Positions 6,591-15,360 of a stretch of DNA of 33,403 bases are shown in pieces. A model generated the notes under the pieces. That model was given only the letters and a program-made list of their open reading frames with translations. It was not told the DNA's origin and ran no database searches. The position numbers and the translations under genes were made by a program. The stretch is from an uncultured Succinivibrionaceae bacterium. GTDB lineage: Bacteria; Pseudomonadota; Gammaproteobacteria; Enterobacterales; Succinivibrionaceae. Location: positions 1 to 33,403 of the forward strand of contig UQCV01000018.1 of assembly GCA_900539665.1 (NCBI GenBank), given 5' to 3'. Numbering within the stretch: position 1 is the stretch's first letter; each line of letters opens with the position of its first letter.

Positions 6591-8063
6591 TTAACCTGGA
6601 AGTAAAGACTTACCCATAAGGAACTTATCAACTGCACGTGCGCACTTACGCCCATCAGCCACAGCTCTAATTACCAAAGACTGACCGCTTCTCATATCGC
6701 CAGCTGCAAAGACCTTTGGCACAGAAGTCTGATAGCCACGCTCAACTTCAGAATCTGGTAAAGCTAAAGCATTACCACGCTTATCACGTTCAATCCCAAA
6801 GCTGTCTAATACCGCGTCTAATGGATGTACGAAGCCCATAGCTAAGAATACATAATCAGCTTTAAGCTCTCTTTCGGTACCAGCAATATTGCAAAGTTTA
6901 CCTTCCTTGAATTCGCAATCAGCAACCTTTAAAGCACTAACTGCCCCATCCTTACCTAAAAACTCAATGGTGTTAAGGCTGAACAAACGTTCGCAACCTT
7001 CTTCATGAGAAGTATAGGTACGGAAGATACGAGGCCAATCAGGCCAAGTGGTAAGCTTATCGTAAGTTACTGGAGGCTTTGGCATAACTTCAATCTGAGT
7101 TACAGAAGCCGCGCCGTGACGATTAGAAGTACCAACACAGTCAGCGCCTGTATCACCACCACCAATTACCACTACATGCTTACCAGCAACGTTGATTGGG
7201 TTCTTACGCCCATTACCAACTTCCTTGTTCTGACCGATTAAGAATTCAAGAGCAAAATGAATATTCTTAAGTTCACGCCCTGGAACCTTAAGGTCACGAG
7301 GATTTTCAGAACCACCGCAAAGCACAACTGCATCAAACTTAGCTAAAAGTTCCTTTGGAGAAACTACAGTAGTAGCATCGCAACGTACCCCATGAGGCAA
7401 GTCATTGGTATCAGCAATTAAAGTGTTAGTTACAAATTTAATGCCTTCTTGTTCCATCTGGTTGATACGACGATCAATAAGCCCCTTTGACAATTTAAAA
7501 TCAGGGATCCCAAAACGGAGCAAACCACCAACACGATCGTTCTTTTCGTAAACGGTAACTTCGTGACCTGCACGAGCTAACTGTTGAGCACAAGCCATGC
7601 CTGATGGACCGGAACCTACAACAGCAACTTTACGGCCGGTTTTAACCTTAGCAATTACTGGTTTTACTAAACCATGGTCCCAAGCACGATCGATGATCTT
7701 GCGTTCAATAGAACGAATACCAACTGCATCACCGTGTAAACCACAGCTACAACCTGCTTCACACAAAGCAGGACATACACGCCCAGTAAATTCTGGGAAG
7801 TTAGTAGTGCTGTGGAGAACCTTAATGGCGCGTTCATAATCACCATGATAAACGAGGTCGTTAAAATCAGGGATGATGTTATGCACAGGGCAGTTGCTAC
7901 TACAAAATGGCACGCCACAATCCATACAACGGGCTGCCTGCTGAGTAGCTTCTTCATCAGTCAAAGTTGGGGTAAATTCATTGTAATTTTTAACACGTTC
8001 TGCCACTGGTGCATGGTGTTCTTCAATACGAGCGAACTCTAAAAACCCTGTAGGTTTACCCAT
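6591..8063 (-). CDS. gltD: Glutamate synthase (NADPH) small subunit
   Basis: 490 aa. It supplies electrons from NADPH through FAD and iron-sulfur clusters to the large subunit. The N-terminal cysteine clusters are CMDCGVPFC (from Cys46) plus Cys58, and CPALCEAGC (Cys97, Cys101, Cys105). The FAD-binding loop GSGPSG is followed by GGLLRFGIPDF. The second dinucleotide fold has VVIGGGDTGADC. The C-terminal FAD site ends FAAGDMRSGQSLVIRAVADGR. The open frame extends to 8135 inside gltB, but MGKPTGFLEF at 8063 is the family start. Its AAGGAGG lies in the last codons of gltB, and the ATG is one base after the gltB stop, so translation is coupled. Confidence 0.96.
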   Translation of the reverse strand: MGKPTGFLEFARIEEHHAPVAERVKNYNEFTPTLTDEEATQQAARCMDCGVPFCSSNCPVHNIIPDFNDLVYHGDYERAIKVLHSTTNFPEFTGRVCPALCEAGCSCGLHGDAVGIRSIERKIIDRAWDHGLVKPVIAKVKTGRKVAVVGSGPSGMACAQQLARAGHEVTVYEKNDRVGGLLRFGIPDFKLSKGLIDRRINQMEQEGIKFVTNTLIADTNDLPHGVRCDATTVVSPKELLAKFDAVVLCGGSENPRDLKVPGRELKNIHFALEFLIGQNKEVGNGRKNPINVAGKHVVVIGGGDTGADCVGTSNRHGAASVTQIEVMPKPPVTYDKLTTWPDWPRIFRTYTSHEEGCERLFSLNTIEFLGKDGAVSALKVADCEFKEGKLCNIAGTERELKADYVFLAMGFVHPLDAVLDSFGIERDKRGNALALPDSEVERGYQTSVPKVFAAGDMRSGQSLVIRAVADGRKCARAVDKFLMGKSLLPG

Positions 8064-8064
8064 T

Positions 8065-11000
8065 TTATTCACCCTCCTTCTTTGCTGCATGATCCGCAAG
8101 AGCCTTGCGGTATTCGTTAGGGAAGACCTTAACAAACTTGTTTAAGGCCACATCCCAGTTTTCGAGAATTTCCTTGGCAATATGGCTACCAGTGTAAGCA
8201 GCGTGGTTAGACACATACTTACGGAGGATTTCTTCATCGCTTAAACCAAGATGACGTGGTTCAAGCGTTGACTGCTTAGAAGCAGGTTCAACTGGAACGA
8301 GCTGAACTTGAGCGAGGTTGCAGTGCACTGTAAATTCACCATTTGGATCGTAAACATACGCTATCCCACCAGACATACCAGCTGCAAAGTTACGCCCAGT
8401 CTTGCCAAGTACTACAACTGTACCACCAGTCATATATTCACAACCATGGTCGCCTACGCCTTCAATTACGGCTGTACAACCAGAGTTTCTTACAGCAAAA
8501 CGTTCACCAGAGACACCAGAGATGTAAGCTTCACCGCTAGTAGCACCGTAAAGACAAGTGTTACCGCAGATGATGTTTTCATCGCTACGCCCTGAGAAGC
8601 TGCTATTTGGATGAATAATAACCTTACCGCCAGAGAGTGACTTACCAACGTAGTCGTTAGCTTCGCCATCAAGGTCAAAGGTAATACCCTTAACCAAGAA
8701 AGCTGCAAAAGACTGACCAGCTGTACCATGGAGATTAACCTTAATGGTATCTTCAGCCATGCCACTATCACCATACTTTTCGGCAACCTTACCAGCAAGC
8801 ATTGCCCCTACAGTACGGTTTACATTGATGATATTAGTGGTAATTTCAACCTTCTTGCCCTTTTCAATAGCAGGCATTGCTTCAGCCAAAAGCTTGTTAT
8901 CAAGTGACTTTTCAAGTTCATGATCCTGTGAATCACAGTTGTAAATCGCAGTTGAAGCATCATGTTCTGGTTGATAGAAGATCTTAGAGAAATCAAGCCC
9001 CTTAGCCTTCCAATGTTCAATACCAGCTCTCTTATTGAGGTACTCAGAGTGACCAATAAGGTCATTGAAGTTTCTGATACCCATAGATGCCATCAATTCA
9101 CGAACTTCTTCAGCTACGTAGAAGAAATAACGTACTACATGTTCTGGACGACCAGCAAAACGTTTACGTAATTCAGGATCCTGAGTAGCAACCCCAACAG
9201 GGCAAGTGTTGAGCTGACACTTACGCATCATGATACAACCAGAAGCTACAAGCGGAGCAGTCGCAAAGCCAAATTCATCAGCCCCTAAGAGAGCGCCAAT
9301 TACTACGTCACGACCAGTCTTAATCTGACCATCGACCTGAACACGTACCCGGCTACGGAGACGGTTCAATACCAAAGTCTGCTGAGTTTCAGAAAGACCA
9401 AGTTCCCAAGCAGAACCAGCATGCTTGATAGATGATTGAGGAGAAGCCCCTGTACCACCATCATGACCTGCGATTACGATATGGTCAGCCTTAGCCTTAG
9501 CCACACCTGCAGCTACAGTACCAACACCGGTTTCAGAAACCAACTTCACAGAGATAGAAGCCTTTGGATTTACGTTCTTAAGATCGTGAATCAACTGAGC
9601 CAAATCTTCGATGGAGTAGATATCGTGATGTGGTGGAGGAGAAATAAGACCTACACCTGGCACACTGTGACGGAGGAACCCAATGTATTCAGATACCTTG
9701 TGACCAGGAAGCTGCCCACCTTCACCAGGTTTTGCCCCTTGAGCCATCTTAATCTGAATTTGGTCAGCATTTACGCAGTATTCTGCAGTTACACCGAAAC
9801 GACCTGACGCTACCTGCTTAATAGCAGAACGTAAGCTATCACCAGGTTCGAGTTCAATATCACGTTCGATACGGCTCTTGCCAATTACTTCAGACAACAT
9901 GGTCTTTTTAGTGATAGGCTCAAAACGCTTAGCATCTTCACCACCTTCACCAGTATTTGACTTACCACCAATACGGTTCATAGCAATAGCGAGATTGGTG
10001 TGAGCTTCAGTTGAAATAGAACCTAAAGACATCGCCCCTGTTACGAATCTCTTAACAATTTCCTTTGCAGGTTCAACTTCTTCAAGTGGGATAGGAGCAA
10101 ATGGAGACTTGATTTCAAAGAGTCCACGTAAAGTTAAATGACGCTTTGACTGGTCATTGATGATTTCAGCATACTTCTTGTAGGTATTGATATTGTCAGT
10201 ACGAACCGCATGTTGCAAATCAGCAATTGCTTCAGGAGTCCACATGTGTTCTTCGCCACGTACGCGGTAGTTAAGTTCCCCCCCCACATCGAGCATATCC
10301 TGCAACAATGGATCTTCACTAAAAGCAGCCTTGTGTAAATTGATAGCTTCCTGTGCAACTTCAAATAGACCAATACCTTCAACATTTGAAGCAGTATTAG
10401 TAAAGTACTTATCCACAAATTCACGGGTAAGACCTACAGCTTCGAACACTTGAGCCCCGGTATAAGACATGTAGGTAGAAATACCCATCTTAGACATAGT
10501 CTTGCAAAGACCCTTGCCAATAGCCTTAACGAAGTGCTTGATATAGTCTTCTTCTTGTTCCTTGTTTTCTGCCAAATCACGAAGAGTTTCGAAAGCAAGG
10601 TATGGATGCACAGCTTCTGCGCCGTAACCTGCAAGTAATGCGAAGTGATGAACTTCACGCGCACTACCAGTTTCAACAACCAAACCAGTGCTGGTACGAA
10701 GACCGGCATTAACCAAGGTCAAATGAACGATAGAAGTTGCAAGCAATGCTGGGATAGCAACACGATCGCGACTAACCTTACGGTCAGTAACAATCAAAAT
10801 GTTTGCCCCGCCCTTCACTGCATCTTCAGCTTCACAAGCTAAACTTGCAAGACGAGCTTCAATCCCTTCCTTACCCCAGGTTAATGGGTAAGTAATATCA
10901 AGTTCATATGAACGGAACTTATGATCAGTAAGCTTTTCAATATTACGAACTTGTTCCATCTGCTGTTCGCTTAAAATTGGCTGTTCAACTTCAAGGCGAA

Positions 11001-12696
11001 TTGGTGGGTTGATATCACTTGGATTCAACAAGTTTGGACGTGGGCCAATGAATGAAACAAGTGAGGTTACCATTTCTTCACGAATCGGATCGATTGGTGG
11101 GTTGGTTACCTGAGCAAATACCTGACGGAAGTAATCGTAAAGGGTCTTATCCTTCTTTGACATTACGGTCAAAGCAGCATCGTTACCCATAGAACCAATT
11201 GGTTCCATCCCAAGCTTAGCCATTGGAAGCATGATGCGTTTTACATCTTCTTCGTTATAACCAAAGAGTTGCTGTAAATGGAGTAATGAGGCATTGTGAT
11301 CAACAGGTTTAACCTCATCAGCGCGACAATTGATATCATCAATCTTAATACGGATCTTATCAATCCATTCTGCATAAGGCTTAGCTGTAGCTAATGAGTT
11401 CTTAAGTTCAGCGTCATCAATAATACGCCCCTGTTCCATGTCGATGAGGAACATCTTACCAGGTTCTAAGCGCCACTTCTTGAGGATACGAGAATCATCA
11501 ATTGGTAACACACCTGATTCAGATGCCATAACTACTAAGTCATCCTTAGTTACTAAGTAACGAGCAGGACGTAAACCGTTACGGTCTAAGGTAGCACCGA
11601 TCTGACGGCCATCAGTAAAGGCTACTGCAGCAGGACCATCCCATGGTTCCATCATAGCGGCATGGTATTCGTAGAATGCCTGACGCTTTGCATCCATATT
11701 GGTATTCTTTTCCCATGCTTCAGGAATCAACATCATAACGGCATGAGCAAGTGAATAACCACTCATAGTTAAAAGCTCAAGAGCATTGTCGAAAGATGCA
11801 GAATCTGACTGACCTGGATAAATAAGTGGCCAGCACTTTTCAAGGTCATCACCGAGAACTGGAGAATGTACACACTTTTCACGTGCTCTCATCCAGTTTA
11901 CGTTACCTCTTACAGTATTGATTTCCCCGTTGTGGGCAATCATACGGAATGGGTGAGCTAATGACCATGATGGGAAAGTATTTGTAGAGAATCTTTGGTG
12001 TACCAAAGCCAAAGCAGATTCGCAACGTTGGTCGCAAAGATCACGGTAGTAAGCACCAACCTGACCTGCTAAAAGCAAACCTTTATATACGATGGTACGA
12101 GCAGAGAATGAAGGAATGTAGAATTCGCCACAATGTCTCAATTGGAGATTCTTAATCGCCTTTGAAGAACGCTTACGAATAATATAAAGCTTTCTTTCAA
12201 GTGCATCAGTTACGAGCACGTCACGGCTGTGACCAACAAAGATCTGACGAATAACTGGTTCGGTAGCTAACACTGATTCTGACATTGGGGATTCGTGTGA
12301 ATATGGAACATCACGCCACCCAAGCACAATCTGACCTTCAGCTTTAACCGCACGTTCAATTTCTTCTTCACAGGCTCTGCGAGAAGCAGCTTCCTGAGGT
12401 AGGAAAACCATACCTACACCGTAATCACCGGCTTTTGGTAGTTCTACCCCCTGCTTAATCATATCATCACGGAACAATCTGTCCGGAATCTGAATAAGAA
12501 TACCAGCACCATCACCCTGAAGCGGGTCTGCACCGACAGCACCGCGGTGATTGATATTCTTCAGGATTAATAACCCCTGCTCAACGATGCTATGACTTTT
12601 TTGTCCCTTCATATGGGCGACAAAGCCTACACCGCAGGCGTCGTGTTCATTGGCCGGATCATACAGCCCTTGACGCATCGGTAATGCTGAATCCAT
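8065..12696 (-). CDS. gltB: Glutamate synthase (NADPH) large subunit
   Basis: 1543 aa. It converts glutamine and 2-oxoglutarate to two glutamates. The N-terminal class II amidotransferase has its nucleophile in ACGVGFVAH (Cys21 after an approximately 20-residue propeptide). NHRGAVGADPLQGDGAG and the AHNGEINTVRGN motif follow. The FMN-binding synthase domain has GEGGEDAKRF, KPGEGGQLPGHK and GHDGGTGASP. The 3Fe-4S cysteines are Cys1154, Cys1160 and Cys1165 (CIMMRKCQLNTC). The C-terminal GXGXG beta-helix has GTAGQSFAAFLVKG and MTGGTVVVLG. The ATG at 12696 has GAGGA 10 nt upstream; a GTG one codon earlier is less likely. It is the first gene of gltBD, preceded by a predicted sigma-54 promoter. 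Confidence 0.97.
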   Translation of the reverse strand: MDSALPMRQGLYDPANEHDACGVGFVAHMKGQKSHSIVEQGLLILKNINHRGAVGADPLQGDGAGILIQIPDRLFRDDMIKQGVELPKAGDYGVGMVFLPQEAASRRACEEEIERAVKAEGQIVLGWRDVPYSHESPMSESVLATEPVIRQIFVGHSRDVLVTDALERKLYIIRKRSSKAIKNLQLRHCGEFYIPSFSARTIVYKGLLLAGQVGAYYRDLCDQRCESALALVHQRFSTNTFPSWSLAHPFRMIAHNGEINTVRGNVNWMRAREKCVHSPVLGDDLEKCWPLIYPGQSDSASFDNALELLTMSGYSLAHAVMMLIPEAWEKNTNMDAKRQAFYEYHAAMMEPWDGPAAVAFTDGRQIGATLDRNGLRPARYLVTKDDLVVMASESGVLPIDDSRILKKWRLEPGKMFLIDMEQGRIIDDAELKNSLATAKPYAEWIDKIRIKIDDINCRADEVKPVDHNASLLHLQQLFGYNEEDVKRIMLPMAKLGMEPIGSMGNDAALTVMSKKDKTLYDYFRQVFAQVTNPPIDPIREEMVTSLVSFIGPRPNLLNPSDINPPIRLEVEQPILSEQQMEQVRNIEKLTDHKFRSYELDITYPLTWGKEGIEARLASLACEAEDAVKGGANILIVTDRKVSRDRVAIPALLATSIVHLTLVNAGLRTSTGLVVETGSAREVHHFALLAGYGAEAVHPYLAFETLRDLAENKEQEEDYIKHFVKAIGKGLCKTMSKMGISTYMSYTGAQVFEAVGLTREFVDKYFTNTASNVEGIGLFEVAQEAINLHKAAFSEDPLLQDMLDVGGELNYRVRGEEHMWTPEAIADLQHAVRTDNINTYKKYAEIINDQSKRHLTLRGLFEIKSPFAPIPLEEVEPAKEIVKRFVTGAMSLGSISTEAHTNLAIAMNRIGGKSNTGEGGEDAKRFEPITKKTMLSEVIGKSRIERDIELEPGDSLRSAIKQVASGRFGVTAEYCVNADQIQIKMAQGAKPGEGGQLPGHKVSEYIGFLRHSVPGVGLISPPPHHDIYSIEDLAQLIHDLKNVNPKASISVKLVSETGVGTVAAGVAKAKADHIVIAGHDGGTGASPQSSIKHAGSAWELGLSETQQTLVLNRLRSRVRVQVDGQIKTGRDVVIGALLGADEFGFATAPLVASGCIMMRKCQLNTCPVGVATQDPELRKRFAGRPEHVVRYFFYVAEEVRELMASMGIRNFNDLIGHSEYLNKRAGIEHWKAKGLDFSKIFYQPEHDASTAIYNCDSQDHELEKSLDNKLLAEAMPAIEKGKKVEITTNIINVNRTVGAMLAGKVAEKYGDSGMAEDTIKVNLHGTAGQSFAAFLVKGITFDLDGEANDYVGKSLSGGKVIIHPNSSFSGRSDENIICGNTCLYGATSGEAYISGVSGERFAVRNSGCTAVIEGVGDHGCEYMTGGTVVVLGKTGRNFAAGMSGGIAYVYDPNGEFTVHCNLAQVQLVPVEPASKQSTLEPRHLGLSDEEILRKYVSNHAAYTGSHIAKEILENWDVALNKFVKVFPNEYRKALADHAAKKEGE

Positions 12697-12752
12697 CACA
12701 CTAAAATCCTCTTAAAATTAAATCGTCTTTTATAAACTCAAGACAGTAAATC

Positions 12753-12769
12753 AGCAAAATTAATGCCAA
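12753..12769 (-). promoter_or_regulatory. Sigma-54 (-24/-12) promoter of gltBD
   Basis: On the minus strand TTGGCA (12769-12764) and TTGCT (12757-12753) have GG and GC separated by exactly 10 nt, the defining spacing of RpoN promoters (TTGGCAC-N4-TTGCT). A second, weaker TTGGCA lies 11 bp further upstream (12780-12775). The predicted start is about 46 nt before the gltB ATG. Confidence 0.7.
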
Positions 12770-12888
12770 AATCATGCCAACAATTTACAGTGTTCAGACT
12801 ATTTCGAATGTAAGGCAAATTATCAAAACGTTTAATTCTACATCAACACTTTACCTTAAATAAATTATTATTTTGGGTTAACTGCCAA

Positions 12889-12905
12889 AGCACCATTTTT
12901 GCATA
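12889..12905 (-). promoter_or_regulatory. Possible proximal NtrC enhancer site for gltBD
   Basis: AGCACCATTTTTGCATA partly matches the NtrC dyad TGCACC-N5-GGTGCA (left arm good, right arm TGCA-like only). It lies about 155 bp upstream of the predicted sigma-54 start, within the usual enhancer distance. Confidence 0.35.
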
Positions 12906-13131
12906 TTTATTTTCTTTTAATAATTACTTAATATAAAGCATATTTATCTGTTATTACTTTTATTAAGAGACATTTGTATCGTATATCGTTAATTTATCCT
13001 AGTTTTTAAACTGTTATTTTGTTTTTAATAATTTTTAATAAATTTTTGTCGCCCTAATATTGTGCATTATCACTGCATATTTATGCATTTTCTTGGTATT
13101 ATTATGCGTGCATCACAATCGTTCAATTCCT

Positions 13132-13260
13132 TGCACCAATTAAGTGCATTTCCCAATAATGGTGCACCACTTGTTACCATTTTGCATCATTTTTTGTCAG
13201 AACTTTTAACCTCTGCACCACCATAAAAATTTTATAGAAACATCCCCTAACTATCGCACC
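13132..13260. promoter_or_regulatory. Cluster of NtrC-like TGCACC sites in the gltB-mtnN intergenic region
   Basis: The dyad TGCACCAATTAAGTGCA (13132-13148) is close to the E. coli glnA NtrC site. It is followed by the palindrome TGGTGCACCA (13160-13169), TGCACC (13214-13219) and CGCACC (13255-13260). The cluster is 390-520 bp upstream of the predicted gltB start and 180-310 bp upstream of mtnN. Apart from these sites and the promoter, 12697-13443 is AT-rich with no credible ORF. Confidence 0.45.
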
Positions 13261-13443
13261 TTTATTTACCATGAATAGTCGACCAAGTTAGCGCATAAAT
13301 GGTTTTATGGTAATATGGTTTTACTGCAATAAATTATTAGTTACAGTTCTTTTTTTGAAGTACATTTGCTTCCTTTTGTTTTAAAATTCTAACATGCATA
13401 CAAGGAATGCAATTTTTACCCACATGGAAAGGAATACAAGTTC

Positions 13444-14151
13444 ATGAATTACGCAAGATATGGCATCATCGGCGCTATGCCAGAAGAAGTTGAAGCTCTC
13501 AGAAACATAATGACTGACGTTATGGAAGAAAATATTGGACGTAAAGTATTCTATACTGGCTTAATTGCTGGTAAAAGCGTAGTCCTTACTTGTAGCGGTA
13601 TTGGTAAAGTCAGCGCAGCCACCGCCACTTCTGTATTAATTGTTAAGTATCACTGCGACGCCATCATTAACACTGGTGTAGCCGGCGGTTTACAAGATAC
13701 CGCTCCTCTTGATCTAGTGATTTCAACTGCCACTACTCAACACGATTTTGATTTAACCATTTTTGGCTACAAACCAGGCCAAGTTCCAAGCTTTGACCCA
13801 GAAATTAAGGCTTGCCCTGAACTTACAAAAGTAGCATTTGAAGTTGCGCAAAAACTAGGGGCTGAATATAACTTCAACTCTCATTTAGGCCTTATTGTTT
13901 CAGGCGATAAGTTCATTGCTGGAGCTCAAGAACGAGCTCACATTGATAAAATTTTCCCTGCAGCTAAAGCTACCGAAATGGAGGGCGCGGCTATTGGTGA
14001 AGCAAGTACTATTTTCAACGTGCCTTATGTAGTTATCCGCTCCATCTCTGATAATGCCGACCAAAAAGCCAATATGACTTTTGAAGAAGTTCTTCCTTTA
14101 GCCACTAGAAATTCTCAAGAAATTGTTAAACGCATGATGGAAGCTCTTTAA
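13444..14151 (+). CDS. mtnN: 5'-methylthioadenosine/S-adenosylhomocysteine nucleosidase
   Basis: 235 aa, the usual length. It hydrolyses MTA, SAH and 5'-deoxyadenosine, clearing radical-SAM and methyltransferase by-products and feeding the AI-2 precursor route. Motifs are GIIGAMPEEVEAL (catalytic Glu15, matching E. coli Glu12), SGIGKVSAA, INTGVAGGL, GLIVSGDKFI, ATEMEGAAI (Glu180, matching Glu174) and RSISDNAD (Asp203, matching Asp197). AAGGAA lies about 10 nt before the ATG. It is the first gene of a plus-strand cluster with cbiB and btuF, though terminator-like hairpins follow directly. Confidence 0.95.
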   Translation: MNYARYGIIGAMPEEVEALRNIMTDVMEENIGRKVFYTGLIAGKSVVLTCSGIGKVSAATATSVLIVKYHCDAIINTGVAGGLQDTAPLDLVISTATTQHDFDLTIFGYKPGQVPSFDPEIKACPELTKVAFEVAQKLGAEYNFNSHLGLIVSGDKFIAGAQERAHIDKIFPAAKATEMEGAAIGEASTIFNVPYVVIRSISDNADQKANMTFEEVLPLATRNSQEIVKRMMEAL

Positions 14152-14163
14152 TATCTATCTCCT

Positions 14164-14222
14164 CCCCTGTTTAAAATGATTTAAATAGGGGTAAAAGCAG
14201 GCTTATGGTCTGCTTTGTTTTT
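14164..14222 (+). terminator. Tandem hairpins ending mtnN
   Basis: A 12-bp stem (14164-14175 with 14180-14191, one G-T pair, loop ATGA) is followed by a second stem, AAAGCAG (14194-14200) with CTGCTTT (14210-14216), then GTTTTTAT. The second hairpin resembles an intrinsic terminator and would separate mtnN from cbiB at least partly. Confidence 0.55.
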
Positions 14223-14299
14223 ATCTTGATATCAGGCACCTAGGTCATAAGCCCCAATCACCCCTCACGCTTAATCTAATAATAAAGGACCTTTTAGTT

Positions 14300-15259
14300 A
14301 TGGAAATTATTAATTCAATTGTTGCGTATCTTGAAAGCTCTTTTGCATTATTAGTTTTGTTGGCAGCAATTTTTGAATGGTTTATTCCCTATCCTTACTT
14401 TTTAAGATTTAACCGCTTACTTCCAAGCCTTGCTACCTTAGGTCGACGAGTTAACCGTTATGGCCACTCCAAAGCCCAACAATCTTTAGCCGGAGTCCTC
14501 CTGCCACTCCTGATAGTAGCCTCAATTTTAGTAATCGTTTTTCTTTGCTACTACTTAAGTAATACCCCTAAGTTTACCTCTTTTATCCTTTTACTTTTGG
14601 TTTTAGAATCTCGTCCGCCACGCTCAGCATACCGCGCCATCACACGCTATATTTCCTCCAATCAACCAAATGAAGCTAAGAATATTTTGGCCCGTTTTAC
14701 CCTTAGACGTACCGATAAATTAAGTATAATGGGGCTTTTAAAAGCTTCAGTTGAAATGGTCAACTTAAGACTGTTCTATAATTTTTACGTTCCTCTCATG
14801 TTGTGCCTTATTTTTGGGCATGTGCTTCCGGCCGTCATTTACCGAGTTTTACTCCTTTGCCGCATGGCCTTTAACTTAAAACATCCTTTTAATCAATCAT
14901 TTGGTAGCTTTAGTGCGAGTTTAACATCTGTATTTGAAATCATTCCGACCGCTATTATTCTGCTAATTGGGTGGCTTATTCCACATCGCTATCCTATACA
15001 ACAAGCGCTTACCCAAGCTTTAAACAGTTGGCCAAGCAAAACTGGCGGGTTGTTTTTAGCTGAAACAGCAGCTGCCACCAATCTTAAATTAGGTGGCCCA
15101 CGTTACTATCTAATTACTCTATTTCGTTTCCCAACCATTGGTGGAACCATTGAACCCGAACCAAACGTGGTAAAACTTTTTATCTTTAGAACTATTAGTG
15201 TTGCTTGGTTTACCATCGCTATTACCGCCCTATTGATCATCCTAATATCGCACATCTAG
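14300..15259 (+). CDS. cbiB: CbiB/CobD-type adenosylcobinamide-phosphate synthase
   Basis: 319 aa, an integral membrane protein with several hydrophobic segments (about 12-30, 65-100, 160-188, 210-230, 295-318). The family motifs are the arginine-containing stretch LGRRVNRYGHS and the C-terminal SWPSKTGGLFLAETAAATNLKLGGPRYY, which corresponds to the P-x-NAG-EAAMAGALG-LGG-YY signature of CbiB. The enzyme attaches the aminopropanol linker during cobamide assembly. Neighbours mtnN and btuF match the pfs-cobD-btuF arrangement seen in Vibrio-like gammaproteobacteria, where it supports cobamide salvage. AAAGGA precedes the ATG at suitable spacing. The signature is somewhat divergent, so the exact substrate is not certain. 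Confidence 0.82.
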   Translation: MEIINSIVAYLESSFALLVLLAAIFEWFIPYPYFLRFNRLLPSLATLGRRVNRYGHSKAQQSLAGVLLPLLIVASILVIVFLCYYLSNTPKFTSFILLLLVLESRPPRSAYRAITRYISSNQPNEAKNILARFTLRRTDKLSIMGLLKASVEMVNLRLFYNFYVPLMLCLIFGHVLPAVIYRVLLLCRMAFNLKHPFNQSFGSFSASLTSVFEIIPTAIILLIGWLIPHRYPIQQALTQALNSWPSKTGGLFLAETAAATNLKLGGPRYYLITLFRFPTIGGTIEPEPNVVKLFIFRTISVAWFTIAITALLIILISHI

Positions 15260-15265
15260 CCTTAT

Positions 15266-15302
15266 TTAGGCGTATTAGGTATTCTTTGGCTAATACGCCT
15301 AA
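15266..15302. repeat. Perfect 13-bp inverted repeat between cbiB and btuF
   Basis: TTAGGCGTATTAG (15266-15278) and CTAATACGCCTAA (15290-15302) are exactly complementary with an 11-nt loop. It begins seven bases after the cbiB stop. There is no T-run, so it is not a normal terminator. It may be an RNA-stability or processing hairpin, or a protein-binding palindrome. Confidence 0.6.
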
Positions 15303-15360
15303 TCAAATAAATAAAACAAAGAACGCCATGCCAAAATACTTACCCCAAGCAGGAGTTTAT

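Noticed and set aside
8308..10842. Several antisense ORFs of 65-123 codons over gltB
   Set aside because: They are shadows of a conserved, codon-biased gene and show no family motifs.
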